From: JBFWQM01 sp050249455
Lineage (GTDB): Bacteria > Pseudomonadota > Alphaproteobacteria > MPNO01 > VGEU01
DNA: 64,000 nt
Assembly: GCA_050249455.1 (NCBI GenBank)
Contig: JBFWQM010000001.1
Coordinates: 1-64,000 of the forward strand
Direction: 5' to 3'
Numbering within the stretch: the first letter of the stretch is position 1; every line of letters begins with the position of its first letter. Under the pieces are notes generated by a model. That model searched no databases, was not told the origin of the DNA, and worked only from the letters and a program-made list of their open reading frames with translations. Both the position numbers and the translations under genes were made by a program. Of the stretch, positions 57,650-64,000 are shown piece after piece.

Positions 57650-57790
57650 ATGATGAAGTTTACGGCGATGGTCGTCGTCGTCGCGGTCGTGGCGCTGCTC
57701 GGCGGGCTGGTGTTCCTGTCGATGTGGGACATCCCGCCGCCGTCGAAGCAGGTGGAGAAGGTCATCCCGAATGACCGCTTCCAGCGCTAG
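57650..57790 (+). CDS. Small single-pass membrane protein (46 aa)
   Basis: The sequence is one hydrophobic segment (TAMVVVVAVVALLGGLVFLS) followed by a short tail WDIPPPSKQVEKVIPNDRFQ plus R. Start ATG 57650 or 57653. Its stop lies 20 bp inside the following large gene, a coupled overlap that supports real translation. The Pro-rich tail and position between aroK and xerD recur in alphaproteobacteria. Function unknown. Confidence 0.7.
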   Translation: MMKFTAMVVVVAVVALLGGLVFLSMWDIPPPSKQVEKVIPNDRFQR

Positions 57791-59633
57791 GCGACCCGGC
57801 GCGGCGCGCGCGGCATTGGCCGCGGCGGCGTTTGCGGCCGGTCTTCTCGGCGCGGCGGCCGCAGCGCAGGACGCGCCGGGGCCGCCCGTTCGGCTGGTGC
57901 CGGCCCGGCCCGGCGCCGCGCCCGCGCCTCCGGCCGCCGCGGCGCCGGCGCCGACGGTCACCCCGCGCGCGGCGCCCCCGGACGGGCCGGCTGCCGCGTC
58001 TTCGCCCGCCCGCCCCGGCCGCAGCATCGAAGCGGTGCCGCTCGGCGCGCCCGACCCGGATTCGGTCGGCACGCTTGACACCGCCCAGGGCGGCTTCGGC
58101 GTCGACATGTGGGCCGAAACCGACCGCGCGGTGGTGGAGGCGCTGCTGCCGGCGCTGCCCGAGGCCTCCTCGCGCGCCGCCGCGGCGATGGCCCGCCGGC
58201 TCCTGCTCAGCCGCGCTGTCGCGCCCGCGGGCGCGCGGGGCGACGGCGTGCCCGCGGGCGCGCGGGGCGAAAGCCTGCTCGCGCTGCGCGCCGAGCGGCT
58301 GATCGCGATGGCCGACGCCCGGGGCGCCGCGGCGCTGCTCGCCGCCGCGCCGCGCAGCGACGACGAGCGGCTGTCGCTGGCCGAGGCGGAGGCGCTGTTC
58401 CTCGCCAAGGACGAGAACGCCGCCTGCGCGCGGGTGCGCGCCGCGCCGCGCAGCTTCGCCAGCCCCTATTGGCAGCAGGCCGACGCGTTCTGCCTGGCGC
58501 TGACCGGCGACCATGCGCGCGCCGCGCTGAGCGCCAGCGTGCTGCGCGAACGCAGCCGCGAGGTGCCGGAAGGGTTCTTCGCCCTGATCGAGGCGCTGGG
58601 CGGCGACAAGCGGGTGGAAGTCGGGAAGCTGGAGCCGCCGCGCGCGCTGTACGGCGCGATGCTGCGCGCCGCCGCGGTGAAGCCGCCGCGCGCGCTGGCG
58701 GAAAGCAGGTCGCCGCTGCTGCTGCGTGCGGTCGCCGAAAGCGCCGCCGCCGATCCCGAGCAGCGGCTGGAGGCGGCGGAGCGCGCGGCGCGCCTGGGCA
58801 TCCTGTCGCCGGAAGAGCTGGTCGCCGCCTACGAGGCGGTGACGCTCGATGCCAACGAGATGGCCGATCCGCTGACCGCCGCGGCGCGCAAGTGGGGGCC
58901 GCGGGCGCGTGCGCTGCTGCTGCGCGCGGTGTCGGTGCAGGTCACCCCGCAGGCCAAGGCGAGCCTGCTCAAGGCGGCGCTCGACCTCGCGCGCGGGCGC
59001 GACGGCCGCGACGTCCTGCTGCTCGGCGCCGGCGTCGGGCTGCGCGGCCTGCGGCCCGAGCAGTCGGTGGCGCCGGTCGCGGCGGATGCGGCGCGCGCGC
59101 TGATGCTCGGCGGACGCATCGACGACGCGCTCGCATGGGTGCGCCTGGCGCGTGACGGCGCGCGCTTCGACCGCGACGTCGCCGCGGCGTGGCAGGCTTT
59201 GGTGCCGCTGGTGCTGATCGCCGAGCCCGACGACGACCCGGTGGGCGACAAGGCGACGATCGATCGCGCCCTGGCGCTGCCGGCGGATGCGGACGCCGCG
59301 GCCGTGCGCCGGCAATTCCTGCGGCTCGCCGCGCTCGACGGCTTCGAGCGCGCGATCGGCACGCCGCGCTGGCTGGCGCTCAGCCGCGCCATGCGCGCCG
59401 CCCCGGTTGCCGCGCTCGCCGATCCGGCGCTGCTGCTGGCGCTGCGCGAGGCGGCCGCCGAAGGCAGGGTCGGCGAAACCGTCCTGCTCGCGCTGGTCGT
59501 GCTCGGCGGCGACGGCGCGGCCGCGGTGCAGCCGCCGACGCTCAACGCCGTCGTCGCGGCGCTGCGCACCGCCGGACTCGAGGCGGAGGCGCAGGCGATC
59601 GCCCTCGAAACGATGATCCTGGCCGGCGACTAG
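57771..59633 (+). CDS. Large exported Ala-rich protein of unknown function
   Basis: 620 residues. An N-terminal signal sequence (residues about 10-32, ending AAAAAQ) is followed by an Ala/Pro-rich low-complexity linker to about 80. The rest is a long helical region rich in Ala/Leu/Arg, resembling TPR-like solenoids (repeated ALxxAxxxAAxxG). I recognise no named domain; such alphaproteobacterial proteins are sometimes called antifreeze-like from composition alone. It overlaps the small membrane gene by 20 bp, and xerD starts two bases after its stop, so the three form one unit. Confidence 0.78.
   Translation: MTASSARRPGAARAALAAAAFAAGLLGAAAAAQDAPGPPVRLVPARPGAAPAPPAAAAPAPTVTPRAAPPDGPAAASSPARPGRSIEAVPLGAPDPDSVGTLDTAQGGFGVDMWAETDRAVVEALLPALPEASSRAAAAMARRLLLSRAVAPAGARGDGVPAGARGESLLALRAERLIAMADARGAAALLAAAPRSDDERLSLAEAEALFLAKDENAACARVRAAPRSFASPYWQQADAFCLALTGDHARAALSASVLRERSREVPEGFFALIEALGGDKRVEVGKLEPPRALYGAMLRAAAVKPPRALAESRSPLLLRAVAESAAADPEQRLEAAERAARLGILSPEELVAAYEAVTLDANEMADPLTAAARKWGPRARALLLRAVSVQVTPQAKASLLKAALDLARGRDGRDVLLLGAGVGLRGLRPEQSVAPVAADAARALMLGGRIDDALAWVRLARDGARFDRDVAAAWQALVPLVLIAEPDDDPVGDKATIDRALALPADADAAAVRRQFLRLAALDGFERAIGTPRWLALSRAMRAAPVAALADPALLLALREAAAEGRVGETVLLALVVLGGDGAAAVQPPTLNAVVAALRTAGLEAEAQAIALETMILAGD
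58224..58270 (+). repeat. In-frame 27-bp tandem duplication in the exported protein gene
   Basis: CCCGCGGGCGCGCGGGGCGA occurs at 58224-58243 and again at 58251-58270, a 27-bp period that adds nine residues (PAGARGDGV repeated as PAGARGES). The frame is kept. It looks like recent slippage. Confidence 0.85.
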
Positions 59634-59635
59634 CG

Positions 59636-60559
59636 ATGGCGGACGCGGCGGACGGCCGGCTGATCGAGGCGTTCCTGGAGATGATGGTGGCCGAGCGCGG
59701 GGCCGCGGCGAACACCGTGGATTCCTACCGCCGCGACCTCGCCGACGCGGCGCGCCTGCTGGCTGCGCGCGGCGTCGCGCTGGAGAACGCAACGGCGGCC
59801 GACGTGCGCGACTACCTCAACCACCTCGCAGTTGGCGGCCGCGCTGCGCCGACGGCGAGCCGGCGGCTTTCGGCGCTGCGCCAGTTCTTCCGCTTCCTGG
59901 TGTCCGACGGCCGGCGGCCGGACGACCCGACCGCGGCGGTCGACGCGCCGCGCCGCGGCCGGCCGCTGCCCAAGATCCTCACCGAGGCGGAGGTCGAGGC
60001 GCTGCTCGCCGCCGCCGCCGCGCGCGAAGGCCGCGCCGGCCGCCGCATCGAGGCGTTGCTCGAGATTCTGTATGCGACCGGCATGCGCGTGTCGGAGCTC
60101 GTCGGGCTGCCGGCGGGCGCGATCGCGCGCGACCGCCGCTTCGTCCTGATCCGCGGCAAGGGCGGCAAGGAGCGCATGGTACCGCTGTCGGAACCGGCAC
60201 AGCGCGCGCTCGCCGCGTGGCTGGATGCGTCGGCGCGGCGCGGCGCGGCGTCGCGCTGGGTGTTCCCGTCGCATGGCGACACGGGCCACCTGACGCGCCA
60301 GCGCTTCGCACAGCTCCTTAAGGACATCGCCGCGGACGCCGGTATTGACCCCGGGCGGGTATCCCCGCATGTTGTGCGCCACGCGTTCGCCAGCCATCTC
60401 CTTGCGCACGGCGCGGATCTCCGAACGGTTCAGCAGATGCTCGGTCACGCCGATATCGCCACGACCCAGATCTACACCCATGTGCTCGACGAGCGCCTCA
60501 ACGCGCTGGTTCGCGCGCATCACCCGCTGGCGCGCCGCGGCGCGCGCGCGCGCGACTGA
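59636..60559 (+). CDS. xerD: Site-specific tyrosine recombinase XerD
   Basis: Resolves chromosome dimers at dif with XerC. The 307-residue protein has an N-terminal SAM-like DNA-binding domain (1-100) and a catalytic domain with Arg151 (GMRVSEL), Lys175 (RGKGGKER), His245-x-x-Arg248 (HVVRHAF), His271 (LGHADIATTQ) and nucleophile Tyr280 (IYTHV). It is assigned as XerD rather than XerC by similarity of the SRRLSALRQFFRFLV region and its aroK-accA neighbourhood. It starts at ATG 59636. The C-terminus is an Arg-rich tail encoded by a (CG)n run. Confidence 0.93.
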   Translation: MADAADGRLIEAFLEMMVAERGAAANTVDSYRRDLADAARLLAARGVALENATAADVRDYLNHLAVGGRAAPTASRRLSALRQFFRFLVSDGRRPDDPTAAVDAPRRGRPLPKILTEAEVEALLAAAAAREGRAGRRIEALLEILYATGMRVSELVGLPAGAIARDRRFVLIRGKGGKERMVPLSEPAQRALAAWLDASARRGAASRWVFPSHGDTGHLTRQRFAQLLKDIAADAGIDPGRVSPHVVRHAFASHLLAHGADLRTVQQMLGHADIATTQIYTHVLDERLNALVRAHHPLARRGARARD

Positions 60560-60574
60560 GCGTCGGACGGTTCC

Positions 60575-61552
60575 GTGGCCGAAACAAGCCGCTCGATGCT
60601 GAGCCACCTCGACTTCGAGCAGTCGATCGTCGAGCTCGAGACCAAGATCGAGGAGCTGCGCCACCTGTCGGACGCCAGCGACCTCAAGATCGCCGGCGAA
60701 GTGTCGCGGCTGCAGGCGCGCCTCGACCGCATGCTGCGCCAGGCCTACGCCAAGCTCAGCCCCTGGCAGAAGGTGCAGGTCGCACGCCATCCGCGCCGGC
60801 CGCATTGCCAGGACTTCATCGACGGCCTGATCACCGACTTCACGCCGCTGGCCGGCGACCGCGGCTTCGCCGAGGACGCAGCCATCGTCGGCGGGCTCGG
60901 CCGGTTCCGCGGCGAGAGCGTCGTGGTGATCGGCCAGGAGAAGGGCGCCGACACCGACTCTCGGGTGAAGCACAATTTCGGCATGGCCAAGCCCGAAGGC
61001 TACCGCAAGGCGCAGCGCCTGATGCAGCTCGCGGAGCGCTTCGGCCTGCCGGTCGTCACGCTGGTCGACACCCCCGGCGCCTATCCCGGCGTCGGCGCGG
61101 AGGAGCGCGGCCAGGCCGAGGCGATCGCGCGCTCGATCGACGTGTGCCTGTCGCTGCAGGTGCCGGTCGTCGCCACCGTGATCGGCGAAGGCGGCTCCGG
61201 CGGCGCCATCGCGCTCGCCGCCGCGGACAGGGTGCTGATGCTGGAGCACGCGGTCTATTCGGTGATCTCGCCGGAAGGCTGCGCCTCGATCCTGTGGCGC
61301 AACGGCGCCAATGCGAAGGAGGCGGCGGAGGCGCTGAAGCTCACCGCTTCCGACCTGCTGCAGCTGCGCGTGATCGACGAGGTGGTGCCGGAGCCGGTCG
61401 GCGCCGCGCACCGCAGCCCTGAGGAGGCGATCCGCCGCACCGGCGATGCGATCGAAGCGGCGCTGCGTCCGCTCGCGGCCGAGGACGGGCCGGCGCTCAA
61501 GGCGCGCCGGCGCGACAAGTTCCTTGCCATCGGCGCGCAGTTCGTCCTTTAG
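60575..61552 (+). CDS. accA: Acetyl-CoA carboxylase carboxyltransferase subunit alpha (AccA)
   Basis: With AccD it transfers CO2 from biotin to acetyl-CoA, the first committed step of fatty acid synthesis. The 325-residue protein has the N-terminal coiled region LDFEQSIVELETKIEELRHL and the crotonase-fold core with TLVDTPGAYPGVGAEERGQA and VIGEGGSGGAIALA. GTG 60575 with GGACGG upstream is taken; ATG 60596 (MLSHLDFEQ) is a possible alternative. It follows xerD by 15 bp. Confidence 0.96.
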   Translation: MAETSRSMLSHLDFEQSIVELETKIEELRHLSDASDLKIAGEVSRLQARLDRMLRQAYAKLSPWQKVQVARHPRRPHCQDFIDGLITDFTPLAGDRGFAEDAAIVGGLGRFRGESVVVIGQEKGADTDSRVKHNFGMAKPEGYRKAQRLMQLAERFGLPVVTLVDTPGAYPGVGAEERGQAEAIARSIDVCLSLQVPVVATVIGEGGSGGAIALAAADRVLMLEHAVYSVISPEGCASILWRNGANAKEAAEALKLTASDLLQLRVIDEVVPEPVGAAHRSPEEAIRRTGDAIEAALRPLAAEDGPALKARRRDKFLAIGAQFVL

Positions 61553-61565
61553 CGCGGAGCCGCGG

Positions 61566-63086
61566 GTGGGCCGTTGGCTCGCGCTCGGGCTGTTCGCTGT
61601 CGCGCTGCCCGCCGCCAAGGCCGCGCTCATCTACCTCGCCGGCCACGCCAACCACGACGTCGCGTGGCTTCTGGTCGCCGCCGAGCGGCTGTTCGACGGC
61701 GGGCGCTACTACCACGACATCCTGGAGCCAAACCCGCCGGTGACGCTGGCGGTGATGGCGCCCGGCCTGGTCATCGACGACCTGCTCGACATCGCGACCT
61801 ATCCCGCCTACCTCGCCTGGGTCGTCGCGCTGATCGCCTTGTCGTCGCTGCTAACGTGGCGCAGCCTGCCGCGCGCGCTCGGCCGCGGCCCGTCCGACCC
61901 GCTGCCGGAGGCTTGGCTGGTGCCGGCGGCCCTGTGCCTGTTCCCGTGGTACGGCTTCGGCCAGCGCGAGCACCTGTTCGTCATCCTCTATCTGCCGGCC
62001 CTGGCGATGTTCCAGGCCGAGTGCCGCGGCCCCGGCCGCACGCGCGCGGCGTTCGCGGTGCCGGTGATGGCGCTGGCGACCTTCGGCCTGCTGATGAAGC
62101 CGTACTGGCTGCTGATCCCCGCCGCGCAGGTCGCCCTGGCGCTGGTCGATGGCCGGCCGGTCCGGCGGTTCGTGCTGCTGGCGGCGCCGACCGCGACGGC
62201 GGTGGTCGCCGTCCTGGCCGCGCTCAACTGGTCGCTGCTCCACGAGTGGCTGAGCGTCGTGCCGCTGGCGACCGCGGTGTACGACGCCTATGACGACCCG
62301 CTGTGGCTGCCCAAGCTGCTGCCGCACGCGGCGATGATCGCGCTGGTCTGGGCGGCGCATCGCTACATGGTGCGCGACCGCGGCTCGACCGCGGTGGTCG
62401 TGCGCGACACGCTCGCCGCGGCGGCGGCGGCACTGGTGGTGGTGTTCCTGCAGCGCAAGGCGTTCCCCTATCACCTGCTGCCGACCATCCAGCTCACCGC
62501 GCTGGCCGCCGGCGTCGTGCTGCTGCGGCTCCTGAGCGACGGCGTCGCGCTGCGCCGCCCGGCCGTCACGCCGCGCGCGGCGGTGGCGCTGGTGTGCGCC
62601 GGCCTGGTGTTCCAGGCGGCGCCGGTGCTCTACCGCGCGTTCCGGCCCGTCCCGGCGGAGGAGCGCGAGCTGATCGCGCTGGCCGCGGGACCGGCGGCGG
62701 GACGGCCGTTCCTCGCCGTGTCGACCAGCGTGTGGCCCGCGTTCCCGATGGCGCTCGACAGCGGCGCGCAGTGGGTGGGCCGGGTCGGCTGCCAGTGGAT
62801 GATCCCCGGTGCGCTGCGCCTGTCGCAGGGCGCGAGCGACGGCGACCGCGCGCAGGGCGCGCACTATGCCGGCATCGCGCTGGCCATGCTGGCCGAGGAC
62901 ATCGCCCGCGGCCGCCCGGCGGTGCTGGCGGTCGCGATCGGCGCGGACGGGCAGGGCCTCGACGGCCCGTTCGACCTGCTGGCCTACCTGCGCAGCCACG
63001 ACGGCCTGCGCGGCGAGCTCGATGCCTACCGCGAGCGCGCCCGCGGCGCCTACTGGGCGGTCTACGACCGCGTGTCGCCGGGCTGA
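61566..63086 (+). CDS. Multi-spanning membrane protein, GT-C glycosyltransferase-like (paralogue 1)
   Basis: About 506 residues with roughly ten hydrophobic segments and a soluble C-terminal part of about 130 residues. The first periplasmic loop carries HDVAWLLVAAERLFDGGRYY followed by HDILEPNPPVTL, the Asp/Glu-containing pattern seen in GT39/ArnT-type GT-C enzymes that use polyprenyl-phosphate sugars. Further conserved-looking pieces are FGQREHLFVILYLPAL and LLMKPYWLLIP. GTG 61566 with GGAG upstream is the likely start, 13 bp after accA. Activity is not established; the next gene is a close paralogue. Confidence 0.75.
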   Translation: MGRWLALGLFAVALPAAKAALIYLAGHANHDVAWLLVAAERLFDGGRYYHDILEPNPPVTLAVMAPGLVIDDLLDIATYPAYLAWVVALIALSSLLTWRSLPRALGRGPSDPLPEAWLVPAALCLFPWYGFGQREHLFVILYLPALAMFQAECRGPGRTRAAFAVPVMALATFGLLMKPYWLLIPAAQVALALVDGRPVRRFVLLAAPTATAVVAVLAALNWSLLHEWLSVVPLATAVYDAYDDPLWLPKLLPHAAMIALVWAAHRYMVRDRGSTAVVVRDTLAAAAAALVVVFLQRKAFPYHLLPTIQLTALAAGVVLLRLLSDGVALRRPAVTPRAAVALVCAGLVFQAAPVLYRAFRPVPAEERELIALAAGPAAGRPFLAVSTSVWPAFPMALDSGAQWVGRVGCQWMIPGALRLSQGASDGDRAQGAHYAGIALAMLAEDIARGRPAVLAVAIGADGQGLDGPFDLLAYLRSHDGLRGELDAYRERARGAYWAVYDRVSPG

Positions 63087-63149
63087 TCGGCAACCGAAAG
63101 TAAACCTTGTCGGCGTATCGATGCCGGCCGAAGGCAGCACGCCCAAGCC

Positions 63150-64000
63150 ATGGCATCGACCGCCCACACCCACGGCCTCACGCCCGGCGCGACGCGCCGG
63201 ACGTCTTCCCAGCAGCTGGCGCTGGCCGTGTTCGCGGTGGCGCTCGCCGGCGCCGCGGCCGCGGTGCTGGCGCGTTACGGTCACGTCAACCACGACACCG
63301 TCTGGCTGGTCATGGCGGCCGAGCGCCTGCTCGACGGCGGACGCTATATCGACGACGTCCTGGAGCTGAGCCCGCCGGTCCTGCTGGCCGCCTACATGCC
63401 CGGCGCGGTCGCCGGCCGCGTGTTCGGGATCGACCCCTATGCCGCCCATCTCGGCTGGGTCGCGCTGCTGATCGCGGGGGCGACCCTGCTGTGCCGGCCC
63501 GGGCTGCAGCGCCTGTTCGACCGGGCCGACGGCCAGCCGCTGCCGGAAGCCTGGCTGGTGCCAGTCGTGCTCGCGGCGATGCCGGGCTACGACTTCGGCC
63601 AGAAGGAGCATCTGTTCGTCATCCTGTCCCTGCCGGCGCTGGTGCTGCTGGCCGCGGAACGGCAGCGGCCGGGGACGCCGGCCGGCCTGGTGATCGCCGC
63701 GACCGTGCCGGCGGCGGTGGCGCTGACGATGAAGCCGTACTGGCTGCTGGTGCCCGCGGCGCTCGTCGCGTGGGCGGCGCTCGGCCCCAGGGTCGGACGC
63801 CGGTTCGCGGCCGTCGCGCTTGCGGCCGCTGCCGCCGCGGTCGCCGCCATAGCCGTCGCGACCCTGGCCGGATACGCCGGCTGGGCGACGATCGCCGGCT
63901 GGGCGACGGAGCTGCACGATGCGTTCGGCGTCGCGCCGGCGCGGCTCGCGCGGCGGACGGAGACGGCGGCGATCGTGCTGGTCTTCGCGGCCGCGGCGAC
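63150..64000 (+). CDS. GT-C-like membrane protein (paralogue 2, truncated by window end)
   Basis: Open from ATG 63150 to the window edge, about 283 codons visible. It matches the preceding protein segment by segment: HDTVWLVMAAERLLDGGRYI, LPEAWLVPVVLAAMPGYDFG, QKEHLFVILSLPAL and MKPYWLLVPAAL. An N-terminal polar extension of about 20 residues is absent from paralogue 1. The 63-bp gap between them has no terminator, so they are probably co-transcribed. A tandem duplication that kept the GT-C-like core is the simplest explanation. Confidence 0.75.
   Translation, partial: MASTAHTHGLTPGATRRTSSQQLALAVFAVALAGAAAAVLARYGHVNHDTVWLVMAAERLLDGGRYIDDVLELSPPVLLAAYMPGAVAGRVFGIDPYAAHLGWVALLIAGATLLCRPGLQRLFDRADGQPLPEAWLVPVVLAAMPGYDFGQKEHLFVILSLPALVLLAAERQRPGTPAGLVIAATVPAAVALTMKPYWLLVPAALVAWAALGPRVGRRFAAVALAAAAAAVAAIAVATLAGYAGWATIAGWATELHDAFGVAPARLARRTETAAIVLVFAAAA

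Noticed and set aside
1..64000. tRNA, rRNA, CRISPR arrays, transposases, phage integrases and toxin-antitoxin pairs
   Set aside because: No tRNA T-arm-like GTTCGAATC pattern, spaced direct repeats or transposase motifs were seen. The only tyrosine recombinase is core XerD, and the RHH protein at 44844 has no toxin partner.

Overview
The window is high-GC, almost fully coding bacterial DNA with the gene content of an alphaproteobacterium, probably Rhodospirillales or a neighbouring order. The markers for this are a class I lysyl-tRNA synthetase, a SAM-II riboswitch in front of metZ, a usg-like gene, the J-domain/cobS/cobT/rpmB/bolA neighbourhood, an alphaproteobacterial DinG/XPD-like helicase, and a giant coiled-coil protein of the growth-pole-ring/TipN type. 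No rRNA, tRNA, CRISPR array, prophage or insertion sequence was recognised. A run of exactly 100 Ns at 14037-14136 and a homopolymer-ridden stretch near 38.9 kb suggest a draft or metagenome assembly.

Layout. 0-6.2 kb: a partial xanthine/CO-dehydrogenase-type molybdoenzyme subunit diverges from a complete branched-chain-amino-acid-type ABC importer (livG, livF, livK-like, livH, livM), with a dispersed palindromic repeat inside the operon. 6.3-9.4 kb: a PAS protein and a soluble chemoreceptor that look like a split Aer, a small ORF sharing an odd C-terminal motif with the PAS protein, and a PEP-CTERM protein with a near-consensus sigma-54 promoter. 9.7-13.4 kb: argD-argF-hslO and a lipoprotein. 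13.6-20.8 kb: VOC protein, lysK, DinG-like helicase, TerB-like protein, usg, heme A synthase. 20.8-26.3 kb: promoter, SAM-II riboswitch, terminator and metZ, then apaG, folE, trkH, a class IV aminotransferase and sufE. 26.4-30.7 kb: a TAXI-type TRAP transporter and pyrD.

30.7-38.9 kb is the most interesting region. A membrane-anchored degenerate EAL protein resembling TipF is followed by a HAD phosphatase-like gene and a 1965-residue two-TM coiled-coil protein whose first half is built from about 27 modules of 29 residues. This looks like a cell-polarity locus. 39-45.1 kb: MFS transporter, rpmB, cobT, cobS, a J-domain protein, bolA and a ribbon-helix-helix protein.

45.1-54.4 kb is an accessory catabolic and transport region. 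It holds a DUF2889-type protein, a BNR-repeat protein, a MoaD/ThiS-like protein, a MarR regulator with an operator between its -35 and -10 and a probable leaderless start, a double VOC protein, a Rieske oxygenase, a DctPQM TRAP importer, a cupin and an orphan ABC binding protein. The Rieske enzyme, VOC protein and importer fit uptake and oxidation of an aromatic or organic acid.

54.4-64 kb returns to core genes: a CNNM/CorC-type protein, aroB and aroK on the minus strand; a small membrane protein, a large exported protein, xerD and accA on the plus strand; then two tandem paralogous GT-C-like membrane proteins, the second cut by the window edge.
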